The notes beneath the pieces were generated by a model. That model was not told the DNA's origin, did no database searches, and saw only the letters and a list, made by a program, of their open reading frames with translations. A program made the translations under genes and the position numbers. Shown piece after piece: positions 11,561-23,346 of a stretch of 64,000 bases of DNA (position 1 is its first letter; every line of letters starts with the position of its first letter). This DNA is from Vicia villosa (Eukaryota; Streptophyta; Magnoliopsida; Fabales; Fabaceae): positions 28,472,245-28,536,244 of the forward strand of contig NC_081185.1 in the NCBI RefSeq assembly GCF_029867415.1. The letters are read 5' to 3'.

Positions 11561-13145
11561 CCAAAGTGTCTGAATGCAGAGCCTTGCAACTTGCTTCTTC
11601 TTTGGTGATTTGGCATTTGGAGATAGAAAGGAATCTTACCATTTAATGCAAAATGGTTAAAGTGACTTAACCATGGTTATTTCTCTAAGCTTCTTATCTC
11701 TTTCCTATCTGATCCCAAACCAGAAAATATCTTCTAATTATTGCATTGGTGTGTCATCACTTGCATTATTTGGTAAGATAGTTCATAACTTTGGCAAAAT
11801 GACTTGAAATTTCAAGTGAAATGGTCACTAATGGCAAAATTCAAAGCCATAGCTACACTCCATATTTTTTCATGCTCTTGGACATTTTGGAAAGCTCATG
11901 TTACATACTTCAAAACCCTAGTTGGAAGTTTCTTCAAGACCTTTAAGGAAATGGGTGAAAAAGATCCATGAACTTTGAGAAAAATGAAGTTTCAAGTGAA
12001 ATTTTCCAAAGATGCCAACTTTGAAGCTCCATATCTCTTAAATGGTTGATCTTATGGAAAAAATTTATATGTGTCAAAGTTGTTTATTGGATCAAAATCT
12101 ACAACTTTCATGTTGGAAGTTTTTTTCAGTTTATAGGTGAAATTTTGAGAAATTCCCTTCCAAAGTTTGGAAAAAACCATGAAAAACACTTAGAAATTTT
12201 TCTAAGTATGAAAAGTCAAACTTTGACTTTTTGATTCTTGATTGATTTTCTTGATTTTTCTTGATCAAATGACTTCATATATCATATATTGATGATTCAA
12301 AACTTCAAAAGTCATGGTTAACCAAAATTCCCAAAAGTCAAAGGTGTTCTTGTACAGTTGACTTTTTCAGACGAATCGCGTTTCTGGAGATTTCAAATGA
12401 AACAGGCTATCCTCACCAAATGAATGGTATGAATGGATCACATTGAAGCATTAGAGGTTATTGAGCCATGTTTTGAGTTGTAGCATCATTTCCTGATTAA
12501 AAAGTCAGTTGTTCAGTGAATTAGGTCAAAAACCCTAATTGTCGACCAGATGAAATTGATGACTGTAGGTCTTGAATTGAGATGTAATTTCCATTGGATT
12601 TTGTCATAGGGATTATTTGAGGATGATTGAAACTTTTGATTGACTTCCTGGGGATTTTTAGGGTTTCCCAAATGTGATCCCTGATTTCAGTCCCTGATAG
12701 TTCAAAACCCTTATCTGATGATTTGAATTTTCACTGTTGATCAATCCTTGTGTAGGAGATGTTCTGAGTCAATGGATTAGGTCAAAATGATGCACTTGGG
12801 GTCTTGAGGTCATGTACCAAGTCATTAGATCAAATTCTGAGCAAAAGTCAGGAGTATGCTATCTTCAGTCAAAACCCTAATTTGATTAGTTCAGAGCCTT
12901 TGAGATTGTTGAAATGAATCTCTTGGGACCAAATGTTGATTATTGATGAAGATAATTCTTTTGAGATGAAGGGAGAACAAAACCCTAATTGATTGTTACT
13001 TGTACTGATGAGTGATTTCTTGATTAAACCCTGCTGAGTCACAAGTAGCAAACACAAACTATGCAATTTGTTAGAGATGCAAATGATGCATATGCAGATG
13101 ATATGAGGTGGTATCTTAGGTCAAAAATTGGGGTATGACACTAGG

Positions 13146-13340
13146 TTAGTCTTGTTTAAGACATATCATATCCTTTCTAGGAGCCTTTCTAGGTCAATCT
13201 TGTTTAAGACATATCATATCCTTTCTAGGAGCCTTTCTAGGTCAGTCTTGTTTAAGACATATCACATCCTTTCTAGGAGCCTTTCTAGGTAGTCTTGTCT
13301 AAGACATATCTCAACCTTTTTAAATAACCTTCTTCAACGC
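13146..13340 (+). repeat. 48 bp tandem repeat, about 4 copies, in element B
   Basis: The motif CTTGTTTAAGACATATCA starts at 13151, 13199 and 13247, and a variant at 13294, giving a period of 47-48 bases. The common part also includes TTTCTAGGAGCC. Element A inserted at the left edge of this array. Single diverged units with TAAGACAT continue to about 13540. Confidence 0.9.
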
Positions 13341-13599
13341 ATTTATCCAATCTTTTCCAAGACATTTCTTGCCTTTTCAGGGATACTTTAGCTAGCCTTC
13401 TACAAGACACTTCTTCCCGAGCTTGGTATTAAAGCCTAAACTTCTTTACATCAGTCAGTGATCTACCCTATTCAGGAACTTCTTCAGGTAGTCTGCTATA
13501 AGACATTACTTCATTTTGATGAATCTCTCCTTAAGACACAATCAATGCATATGACTCAGTCTGAAAAGCGTCTGCTTTAGACAATACTCTGTCAACACC

Positions 13600-13803
13600 T
13601 AGATGGCATCTTTAAGTCCATCTAAGACAACTTCCTGTCAACATCCTGATGGCATCCGTAAGCCCATCCCTGTTAAAAGTCCCTGCATCTGCAAGGGCAA
13701 ATTTCTTGGTATTCTAGTGTTCAATCATCTTCCACCTTCAGATTCCGAATGGCACACAAGCCAATCTACATCCTCAGGTTTAAGAAAATTGATAAGGGGC
13801 AGC
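13600..13803 (+). other. Conserved preterminal block with polypurine tract, element B
   Basis: It contains GATGGCATC...AAGCCCATC, then GGGCAAATTTCTTGGTATTC, CCACCTTCAGATTCCGA and ACATCCTCAGGTTTAAGA, and ends in the purine-rich tract GATAAGGGGCAGC (13791-13803) directly before TGTCATACCCC. The same order and nearly the same sequence occurs before the 3' LTRs of E0 (34328-34520) and E2 (52130-52339). The polypurine tract primes plus-strand DNA synthesis; the role of the rest is unknown. Confidence 0.85.
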
Positions 13804-16800
13804 TGTCATACCCCAAAATTTGCCCACTGTATTTCAAGATAGTTTGGCTCAGGTAGTCTCCACAGGCTCATACAATCTCTAATGGCAAGCATGATCACTC
13901 TTCTCCTAAGCAATAGGTCCTTAACTAGGGTTTGGTTTCTCTCCAAGTAAAATCAAATTCTAAGACATCAAATGGATCCCATGATCTCTCCTATGTTTCA
14001 AAGTATCCTTATACCAATTTTCAAGTCCTAGTTCATAAGATTGCTCATTCAATTGCTCAAATGATTAATAGTCGACTAGTTTGACCTAAAAGTCAATTAT
14101 GGTCAAACCAGAGTCAAAATTCTTGATTTTTGGTCAACAACAAGTTATAGTCATCATTTGATCAAGGGTTGATCATGATTCATCAGGAAAAGCTCCAAAA
14201 TCATCAAGAGGAAAAGTTTCTAAATTAGGGTTTCTAGGAGAAAGTCAACCCAACTTTGACTGATCATATCTCTCTCATACTTTATTAGAAATTCCCCAAC
14301 CAAAGCCTATTCTCAAGTAAATTTCATCCTCTACAACTTTGATGTTGGGCCCAAGGTCAAGAAATGCTTCTGCCTAAGAGATATAAGTCAAAACATTACA
14401 GGTCCTTCTAGAAGCTCGTAAAAAGCTGTTTTTTGTCAAGGGCCATATCATCAAGATAAAAACTATAAATGCAAAAAAGCTTCAAAAGTGGCTTGTAGAG
14501 GACATCTTGGGCTTTCCAAAAAGTCCTAGATCATCCCCATATGACAAATATTGAATGAGTTATGGCTTGCACAAGTTGGTCGATTTCGTGAAAATGCATA
14601 AAAAACCTAAGTGAGGAATTTTGTATTTTTAAGTATTGGGCCTTAACATTTGTTTTGCCCACGAGATAATAAGCCCAAAAGGGGTCCATTGGTCAAACAT
14701 AATTATTTATTGTGATATTGTTTTATTTATATTTGATTTTATTCAATTAATTTCAAATAAAAATCAAATAAAATCATAAAATAATTATATAATGATCATT
14801 TTTTTAATGGATTCAAATCAGATCAAAATCATCATCCAATGGTCCATATCAAAGGAGAAATATGCATGAAATAGACTAGAACCAAGAATAGAAAGTTTTG
14901 GTGCAATTTTTAAATCAAATTTTCTTTTAGTCAAGGCAATTGATTCTTTCTATTTTTATTGACCTAATGCCCCCTCCATATATATACCACAAGTAAGACA
15001 TGTTAGGGGACGAAGTCAGCAGCCACAAGCTAGGGTTTTTTTTACTCAAAATTTTCAAATAAAGCTGGTGCATTCGAGTCTTGGCTTGCAGCCTTTTTGA
15101 AGAGCTTACAAGTACTCAATCGTGTCCCTAAATTATCATAGAGTAAGTATGGATCAAAATCCAGGACCTACACACTCTGAATCATGCCATACATAAACTT
15201 AGTGTTCATACTTTTTTTCAACTTTCGTACTTTTAATTCCATTATGTTTTAATTGAAACTAACATTGCTAATACATTCCTGAAGTTCATTAGAGCATGTT
15301 ATCACCATTGTTTGCAAGGTTTAATAATTGAATCATGAAACACCATGGCTAGGGCATGGTGAAGTTCTTCATCGTATTCACCGTTCCACTGCGTTTCAAG
15401 ACAAACAGCCAACATCAATGGATTCAGAACACCTTAATTAGGGGATCTGGGTGCCCTTTTATTTTTTCTAACGCGTAATTTTCGAGTTTGAATTTGCACA
15501 GGAACATCCATGAGAAATCGCAGGAAAAGCCGCAGCAGAGTCCCTAACAAAATCCGCAAGAAACGATGAAGGAGATAATGAATAGTATCACGGATCCCCT
15601 GACTGCACGCATGGCTCCTTCGCACTTCTCCATTGGGCGGTCAATGTTTTTTACTCTCTCTATTTTTCATTTGATGCCAGCAATAGTGGTGCACCCGTCC
15701 ATGACGCGCCCGCAGCTTTCTACCGTTGGATCTCCCATGAACACAGATCTGACGTCCTTGGAATGCTGCCCACAATGGACACTCAAAGAACCTGCCGTAC
15801 AGGATCCACGCCCAGCCCTTTTTTTTCCTTGTTTTTGTTTGCTTTTGTTTATTTATTTAAATTAATCATTTAACTTATTAATTAACCACTAACCATTAAT
15901 TTGGATTAATATTAGGATTAGGTGTTAATTAGTAAACTCTTTCCACTTAATTTTAATTTAGGGTAATTAGGCTAATTTAATTAGTTTAGGATATTTAATT
16001 ATTTAATTAAAAATGATTAGTTCCTAGATTTTACTTAAAACAATTTTTGACATAGTTTTTAACTTAATTTAATTAGTTAGTTATAATTTTTAACTTAATT
16101 TAATTAGTTAGTAAATTAGTTTTTTAGCCAACTATTAATTAGAATTTAATCTATTTAAATTAACTTAGAGTTAGTTAGGTTTCTAACTTCTAAACCTTAG
16201 TTTCTTCTCGATTCTCTTCTTACCTCACACTCCAATGAATGTCGCATGAGTGTTTACTCGATTATTTAATTTTTGTTCTTTAAAATTCTAGAAATCGATG
16301 TATAGGTCGCAAGGGAATTTTTGTAATAGCGCATGACATTCACCTTCCGCATGTTAATTTCCGCAAATATTAACTGCTTAGATGTATGGCTAATAGGATT
16401 GCATGGCAAGATAAAATCAATCGCTAGCTAACCTTAACTCAAAGATGAATATCTGAACATAACACACATAATTGCTGCACACACTCACCTTTAGGGTACC
16501 CTCTCTTGGTTGCCTTCACGGTCAAATAGTCAAGTCCCTCGAAACGTAGGGATACCTTAGCACTTGCTGCCTACGATTCGAAATCATCATTGTCCCTTCG
16601 GAATGAAAGATCATAGTCCCTTCGAGTTGCATACGATAAATGATCTTGTCCCTCGAGTTGCCTTTGATTAAATGATGATAGTCCCTTCGAACGCTAAGGT
16701 ATCCTTACATGTTGCCTTTATGACTATTCACATCTCATAGGACTTCCTACCCTCTTTATGGTATGGATAGTCCATATGATGATTCGATGACCCTTTGATG

Positions 16801-17027
16801 ACCCGCACATCCAATGTATAGGAATACCTACACACAAATGGTACGGATAGTACTATCGCCTAAGTAAAGACTTAAAGAACAAGTTAGACCTAACGAACTT
16901 AGGGTAGGTAACTCTTCAGTGCTTGCTCACAACAAAACAATTCAAATGCTTTTCACACCCCGTTTTCTAACGTTTTCTTTTTAGACATTCTCAAAATCAA
17001 ATTGTTACACCTTCCCTTTGTATAACC
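13804..17027 (+). repeat. 3' LTR of element B, first segment
   Basis: It starts TGTCATACCCCAAAATTTG right after the polypurine tract. It is interrupted at 17027 by Sirevirus S and resumes at 26451. A TATA-like CATATATATACC lies at 14977-14988. The part after about 16300 (polypyrimidine patches, TCCCTTCGA repeats, CTTACCCTTTG-like tail) matches the end region of the E2 and D LTRs. No tRNA-like unit was found in this LTR, unlike A, D, E0 and E2. No host gene is seen. Confidence 0.9.
17023..17027. other. Target site duplication TAACC (left copy) of Sirevirus S
   Basis: TAACC at 17023-17027 is repeated exactly at 26446-26450, immediately outside the two LTR ends of S. Confidence 0.93.
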
Positions 17028-18239
17028 TGAAGGATAGAAAAACACTTAGAAAGGGGGGGTTTGAATAAGTGTAGTCTAAAAACTTGAACGATAAAAACAA
17101 ATTGCACTGTTATTTTTATCCTGGTTTGTTGTTAACTAAACTACTCCAGTTCACCCCCTTGGAGTGATTTACCTCACCTGATAATTTAATCCACTAATCT
17201 CAACAGATTACAATGGTTTTCCACTTAGCCCGCGACTAATTCTTCTAGAGTATCCTGATCACAACCTGATCACTCCAGGAACAATTGCTTAGACACAAGC
17301 TAAGACTTTCTAGAGTATCCTGACCACCACGTGATCACTCTAGTTACAACTGCTTAGACACAAGCTAAGACTTCCTAGAGTATCCTGATCACACTTGATC
17401 ACTCTAGTTACTTACAAATTAATGTAATCAATTCTAAGAGTATTACAATGCTTCTGAAAAGCTATAATCACAACAGTGATATTTCTCTTAAAGTTTAAGC
17501 TTAATCTCACTAATATATTACAACAGCAATGTAGTGAGCTTTGATGAAGATGAAGTTGGTGAGCTTTGATTTGAACAGCGTTTCAGCAAGTTAGTATTCA
17601 CAGAATTCGTCAGAATCGGTAACCTTGCTTCTCATCAGAACTTCATATTTATAGGCACTTGAGAAGATGACCGTTGGGAGCATTTAATGCTTCGCGTATT
17701 CCGTACAGCATTGCATTTAATGTTTCACTCTTTTGTTAACAACCTCGAGCCTTGTTTACGCTGTGTCTACTGACGTTGCCTTTAATAGCTTCTAACGTTC
17801 CTTTTGTCAGTCAGCGTAGCCTGCCATCTTGTACTTGCTTCTGATCTGATGTTTGTGTATACAACGTTTGAATATCATCAGAGTCAAACAGCTTGGTGCA
17901 GAGCATCTTCTTGTCTTCTGACCTTGAAGAGCTTCTGAGCGTGATACCATGAGAACTTCAGTGCTTCTGCTTCTGAACTCAAGTTCTTCTGATGCTTCCA
18001 TAGACCCATGTTCTGATTCTGCTTTGACCATCTTCTGATGTCTTGCCAGACCATGTTCTGATGTTGCATGCTGAACCTTCTTAGTCAAAGCTTCTGAGCG
18101 CTGATTTGTGCATACTCTTTATATATTTCCTGAAAGGGAAATTGCAGTGTATTAGAGTACCACATTATCTCATCCAAAATTCATATCCTTGTTATCATCA
18201 AAACTAAGAATATTGATCAGAACAAATCTTGTTCTAACA
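17028..18239 (-). repeat. 3' LTR of element S
   Basis: On the minus strand it runs TGTTAGAACAAG (18239) to CTATCCTTCA (17028). A TATA box, CTATAAATAT on the minus strand, lies near 17647-17656. The small frame at 17807-18088 recurs in the other LTR simply because the LTRs are copies; I do not call it a gene. Confidence 0.95.
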
Positions 18240-18253
18240 ATCTCCCCCTTTTT
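18240..18253 (-). other. Polypurine tract of element S
   Basis: On the minus strand the sequence is CAAAAAGGGGGAGAT, directly upstream of the 3' LTR start TGTTAG. It primes plus-strand synthesis. Three further GGGGGAGA tracts follow at about 18353-18400 and another at about 19076-19090, the multiple-tract pattern typical of Sireviruses. Confidence 0.9.
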
Positions 18254-19277
18254 GATGATGACAAAAACATATATAAATAATATGAATTTGCGATCAGAAA
18301 CAGAAGACGGCTAAAGACAATTACACAGCTAAAGCATAAGCATGTGAATATGTCTCCCCCTAAGATTTATAATCTCCCCCTGAGATAGATAATCTCCCCC
18401 TGAAATAAATACTAGAAGAATTTTAATAATAAAAGACTTCCCTGAGTATTTCAGTAGAGACGTTCACATATGCTTGGTCTTCAGAACATTCATGACTACT
18501 GATTCTTGCTTCCATCGGACAGCTTCAGAACTTGAATTTCTTTGATCTTCAGAACATTCACAGCTTCTGATTCTTGCTTCCATCAGGGCAGCTTCAGAGC
18601 TTGAATTTCTTCTTACACCACTTCATGCTAGATTCTATCAGAACATTGTTGAATGTACTAGAGCATCATCAGAGCATATCTACATCCTGAAATGTTATAG
18701 AACAACGCTAAACGACAAAAGTCAGCATGAATGAGTCAGAACACATAATATGTATCAGAGCCACATAATATGTATCAGAACAAATAAACATAATGTTTCA
18801 GAGCATATTCTATCATCAGAATATCTGAACATTCTTCCTTCTTGCTTCTGATTCTGAAGCTTCATAGCACTCAGCTTGCTTCAAGAATCCAAGAGCTTGA
18901 TTCTTTATAGAACTGCTTTTCCTCGTCTCGTTGCTTCTTATGTTGAGCTTTAAAGAGGATCTTCAATTCCTGCAAGTCAACACTCAAAAACCATAGAACT
19001 TTGCAAGTTCTGTTAGCAAATGTGGGGCCTTTTTACCCGGTAACTGATAATATTAATCAGATCATTTATCACATTTTCTCCCCCTTTTTTGTCATAACAT
19101 CAAAAACATAAAAGATTCAGATGAAAAACAAAAGGAAACAGATGGAAGAAAAAGATAATTTTCATTTAGGCTCAAGAAGACAGAAGTACAGAAGTACAAG
19201 AGGATAAGCAAGAGAAGATGCACAAAACAAATGCAGCAAAGCAAAAAACAGAAAAAACAAAACAACTAAGACTCAAT
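18254..19277 (-). other. 3' untranslated region of element S
   Basis: About 1 kb lies between the envelope-like ORF and the polypurine tract. It has repeated TCTCCCCCT motifs near the LTR and a repeated CTTCAGAAC-rich sequence (the block around 18475-18530 is partly duplicated at 18545-18605). I find no supported coding frame. Confidence 0.7.
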
Positions 19278-21369
19278 CTAAGATGACCCTAGCTTCGACA
19301 AGATCTTGGCCAGCATATCTTGAACCCCATTGTTGTGCTCATTCTGCCTCTCCATGAAAGCTCTAAACTCAGCATTGACTGAGCTTTGCTCATCCTGGTT
19401 CTTCTGAATAACTTCCAGAGTCCTTGCAAGACGGGAAGGTTCATCAGAAGAAGCTTCACAGCTTCTATCCACAGGGATGGCATTGTGATCTGTAGCTTCC
19501 ATTGATAGATCATTTGCAGGGTTTTCCTCAACAGGAACTGTTTCAGCAACATTATCTTCTACATCTGCTTCTTGCATAGAAGCATCTTCATATTCTGCAG
19601 CCGGAATCTCAGAATCTCCATTCTCATGTGCCTGAAGAATGGCAGCTAGATTCCTAGGGGCAGAAGGTCCTTCAACTTCTGGTGGATCAGCAACTTCTGG
19701 AATGACCAAGCTTGGGTCTTCCTCAGAAGGGTTTTCCCTCAGAAAGTCAAAGAGAGTCTTGAAGTCTCCAACCAAGACAAAGAAATGAGGTTTCCAAACC
19801 ACAATTTCTCTGCAAGGATTTGCTTATAATGCAGCAGCAAGTCTTGCTTCCTCCATTTCATCCACAAACTGCTTCTCCTCAGCAGCAACACGATTTCTGA
19901 GAGGATGGTAGTATATACAATTATCACCCTCCAGAAGGTAACCAGGGGCAGCAGCCACTAGTCTCTTCTGTACTCCCATTGCTCCTACTTGAAAATCCTG
20001 GCGAAAGCTTCTCCAGAGATTTCTTGTAGAAACATCATCCAGACCATTTAGGAAGGCATTCTTTAGGAGATCTAAACTGCTAATCACCTCATGTCTGAAC
20101 AGTTCCAGGTAGGCATAGGGTTCAGGTTCAGGTGGATTGAAGGTGAATTTGTAGTCAGGGTAGAGAAGGCAGTAGGGTTTGGATTTTCTGATAGGTAAGG
20201 GATGGGATAAAGAAGGTGGAGGTGCGGTGGATGAGGAAGAAGGAACATCTGAGAGAATGATTGATGTGGATGGAGTATCAGAAAATATAGGTTGTGAAGA
20301 GGATGGAGTATTTATGAAGGGGATTGGTGAGAGAGATTTATCAGAAGGAGTTAGGGGAAGAATACTTAGAGGTGTGGGGTTTAGAATGGGAGTGGAAAGA
20401 GATGATGGAGAAGGATTTGGTATAGTGAAGTTGATTTTAGGTTCAGAAGGAGGTGATTGGGGAGAAGGTTTAGGAACAGAAGGAGGTGGAGTAAAAACAT
20501 GCCTGGTGACGGATTCAGAAGAAGCATATGTAGATCTGGTGGTGTGAAAAGAGTCTCTGATCCTTTTCTACCTGTATTCAGGAGAGTACACCTTGTCAGG
20601 ATCATAGGTGACCCTCAGCTTCTTGGCTTTCAATCAGAATGTCTGAAATCATTCTTCCGAAAGGAATAGTCTTTCTAGGAGTATGAGGGTACTTCGCCCT
20701 TTCATCTTCTCTTGATTCAAATATAGAAGTCTTCAGATTCTCAAATAGAATATGAGAGATGTTGAGTTCTATTTTTCTACCATTGCAGAAGAGAGTGTAC
20801 TTGTGATCCGGACTGATGTAGGCGGAGGGAGAGAACATCTTCTTTATGTGGTGAAGAGAACCCAGAATAATCTCAGCCCATACTTGATAAAACGGCCTCA
20901 AGGTGTCCGTTTTATGAGAATCAGCTCCGAAGGCAAGAGAGATTTTATTTTCAACTTGATACCAGTTAACCGTTCCAGGTTGAAAGCCGGACCAACCTTC
21001 TTCATCATTCAGATTGTACAGCTTCCTGATGAGTTTTTCAGTAATAACCACTTCATGCCCTAGTACGAAAGAAATTATAGCAGTTGGGGTAACCGTTGCA
21101 TGTACCCAGAAGTCCTTCACAAGTTCAGGATAAATTGGTCCAACCAATCTATCAAGATATTTCGACCATCCTTGCTCCAATATTCTGACGTCACACAGAA
21201 AACCATTTGCTCTAAGGTTGTTGAAGTCCACAGCAGATTCACAAAGAACTTCCAGTTCGTCAGTGGGAATCCTGCATGTTTTCAAAGGAGCATACCCATA
21301 TTTGCGTAGAAGAATCTGTGTAGAAGTGAGTCTTTCTGCTGGGTTTGATGAACTTGAAGATGAGTTCAT
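19278..21369 (-). pseudogene. Sirevirus envelope-like ORF, broken
   Basis: The frame starts at ATG 21369, about 2.1 kb in total. The first part (21369-20602) is a folded region with motifs such as VGPIYPELVKDFWVHA and ISFVLGHEVVITEKLI, as in legume proteins annotated 'envelope-like' or 'putative plant transposon protein'. After a frameshift near 20605-20615 comes a Pro/Ser-rich linker (about 20560-20130). A helical C-terminal part follows (about 20110-19280), ending in a Glu/Gln-rich probable coiled coil. In-frame stops lie at 20570-20568 and about 19826-19824. It sits where SIRE-type elements carry their envelope-like gene. Its function is unproven; no clear signal peptide or membrane anchor is seen in the intact parts. 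A captured host domain is an alternative origin. Confidence 0.75.
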
Positions 21370-21500
21370 GATGATTATGCTTTGAGATCAAATCAGAAAC
21401 TAGGGTTTGAAAACGAATGCAACGAAAGAGATACACAAAAGAAAGAGAGAGAGAGAGAAAAAGAAGAAATGAAGATGAAGCGGGTTATTTAAACGATTTG
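21370..21500 (-). promoter_or_regulatory. Promoter-like leader of the envelope-like ORF
   Basis: On the minus strand a TATA-like CGTTTAAATAACC (complement near 21483-21494) is followed by a CT-rich stretch with CTCTCTCTCT (about 21475-21430). About 115 bases after the TATA-like motif comes the ATG at 21369. TATA plus a pyrimidine patch and a leader of about 80 bases is a common plant core-promoter layout. The reading is inferred from sequence layout only. Confidence 0.45.
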
Positions 21501-21774
21501 AAAAAAGAAATTAAAATAAAGAGAAAAGAAAATTTTTGAAAGAATTTGATTGCAAGAAAAAGACATCATTATGCATTCAATGAGAAATGACATTAGGAGA
21601 GAGAACATGGTAAATGAAATGATTTAACACAGTTACCTAGGTCAGCGTCTTTTAAACTACACGCTTGTACTGACCGTACATACACGCGTTCATTTTCAGA
21701 TACTCATAGATGACAGCTGTGTTGTTTTGAAAAGACTGTACATCTTCTGAGTCTGATTACTGCTTCTGATTGTC

Positions 21775-23346
21775 ATTCTTTAGAAAGGATCTTGTTCTGA
21801 TAGGATCATCTTTCTTTCCAAGGATCACATCTTCTGAATGAGCCGATGCAAGTCAGGATGATCTTCTGACTATTGGCTCTTCAGAAATCCTGAGATTCTC
21901 TAAAGATGCAGGAACTTGATCTTCTGATCCATTTCTTCTAAGACTATCAGCTCCTGGGGCTTTGCTTCTAGGTTCTACAGCTTCTGATATGACAATATCT
22001 ATATCTGCAAAATTCTCAAACTGCTTTGGTTTTTCAAGACCAAGCTTATCATCAAACCTGATATTGATTGATTCTTCTACAATCAATGGTTCAGTATTGT
22101 ATACTCTGTAGCCTTTAGAGCGTTCAGAATATCCAAGAAGGAAACACTTTTGTGCTTTAGAATCAAACTTACCAAGATGATCTTTAGTATTCAGAATAAA
22201 ACACACACATCCAAAAGGATGAAAATATGAATTGTTGGGCTTTCTGTTCTTCCACAATTCATAAGGAGTCTTATTTAGAATAGGTCTGATAGAGATTCTA
22301 TTCTGAATGTAACATGCAGTGTTTATTGCTTCTGCCCATAAATGCTTAGCCATATTGGTTTCATTGATCATGGTTCTGGCCATTTCTTGTAGAGTCCTAT
22401 TCTTTCGCTCTACAACTCCATTTTGTTGTGGAGTTCTAGGGCAAAAGAAATCATGGGCAATACCATTTTATTTGAAGAACTCCTCAAAGAATCTGTTCTC
22501 AAATTTGCCACCATGATCACTTCTGACCTTTATGATCTTGCACTCCTTCTCAGATTGGATCTGAGTGCAGAATTCAAAGAACACTGAATGAGACTCATCC
22601 TTGTGTTTTAAGAACTTTACCCATGTCCAGCGGCTATAATCATCTATGATGACTAATCCATATTTCTTCCCTCTGACAGATGCTGTTTTGACTGGACCAA
22701 ACAGATCAATGTGCAAGAGTTCTAACGGCCTTGAGGAAGAAACAACATTCTTAGACTTGAATGCAGGTTTGGAGAACTTGCCTTTCTGACATGCTTCACA
22801 GAGAGCATCTGATTTGTATTTCAGATTTGGGAGTCCTCTGACCAGATTTAGTTTGTTAATCTGAGAAATCTTTCTCAAACTAGCATGTCCTAATCTTCTG
22901 TGCCAGACCCATTGCTCTTCAGAAACAGACATAAGACAAGTCACCTTCTGCTTCTCAAGATCAGAAAGATCAATCTTATAAATGTTGTTCTTTCTCTTGC
23001 TTGTAAATAGGATTGAGCCATCCTTCTGACTTACAGCCTTGCAAGACTTTTGATTGAAGATTATATCATAACCATTGTCACTTAATTGACTTATGGATAA
23101 TAAGTTATGCGTTAATCCTTCTACAAGAAATACATTAGTTATGGAAGGAGAGTTATCAAGACTTATGGTTCCAGAGCCAATGATTTTGCCCTTCTGATCT
23201 CCTCCAAACTTGACTTCTCCACCTGGTTTAAGCACCAGGTCTTGGAATGTAGACTTTCTTCCCGTCATGTGTCGCGAGCACCCAGAGTCCAGGTACCATG
23301 ACATTTTTCTTTTTGTCCTCTTTGCAGCCAAGGATATCTGCAACAA
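21775..23346 (-). pseudogene. pol: Sirevirus protease-integrase with two nonsense codons; RT missing
   Basis: Protease motif LDSGCSRHMTG lies near 23300-23265. The GAG-pre-integrase zinc motif (H-RRLGHASLRK ... CEACQKGK) lies near 22920-22770. The integrase core has catalytic Asp in IDLFGPV (about 22700) and in VRSDHGG (about 22525), and Glu in NGVVERKNR (about 22410). The integrase C-terminal region follows, with FHPFGCVCF. A TAA at about 22470-22468 and a TGA at about 21855-21853 interrupt the frame. Recognisable integrase-RT linker continues after the TGA to about 21775 and then stops abruptly. The whole RT-RNase H (normally about 2 kb in copia) is absent. The protease frame is offset by one base from gag through an A-rich run near 23303-23313. 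Confidence 0.92.

Larger units (their letters stand above)
1..13140 (-). mobile_element. Element A: Ogre-lineage Ty3/gypsy retrotransposon, partial
   Basis: Read on the minus strand, the order is 5' LTR (13140-8776), PBS, leader, ORF1, gag-protease, a short intron, and RT-RNase H running off the left edge. An extra ORF before gag and an intron between protease and RT are hallmarks of the Ogre branch of the Tat lineage. Integrase, 3' region and 3' LTR are outside the window. Gag-pro and pol carry frameshifts and stops, so this copy is not autonomous, although ORF1 is open. It is inserted in the tandem repeat of element B. If the 5 bp target duplication is intact, CTAGG (13141-13145) should also lie beside its off-window 3' LTR. 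Confidence 0.93.
8776..13140 (-). repeat. 5' LTR of element A (about 4.37 kb)
   Basis: On the minus strand it starts TGTCATACCCC at 13140 and ends CGCGACA at 8776, just before the PBS. The length suits Ogre LTRs. It contains a TATA box (11548-11560), a tRNA-like unit (10518-10600), and repeated motifs in the downstream part: a block of about 50 bases containing CCTACATGGAGGCCC occurs near 9690-9735 and again near 9865-9915. No coding frame here is supported. The right-hand terminus is secure; the left one is good to a few bases. Confidence 0.9.
13141..13803 (+). mobile_element. Element B: 3' end of the internal region of an Ogre-like element
   Basis: This stretch precedes a 3' LTR on the plus strand and ends in a polypurine tract. 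The rest of B lies left of the window, beyond element A, which inserted here. It holds a 48 bp tandem repeat, a middle part (about 13340-13600) without recognisable coding, and a preterminal block shared with E0 and E2. The frame MASLSPSK... at 13603-13842 crosses into the LTR and is not a gene. Confidence 0.8.

Noticed and set aside
13603..13842. 79-codon frame at the end of element B, with a similar frame in E0 and E2
   Set aside because: The similarity is at DNA level in the preterminal block and the frames differ and run through the polypurine tract into the LTR.
17807..18088. 93-codon frame in the S LTR, repeated almost unchanged at 26013-26294
   Set aside because: Its conservation is explained by the two LTRs being young copies of each other; it has no recognisable domain and lies antisense-independent of the known element genes.
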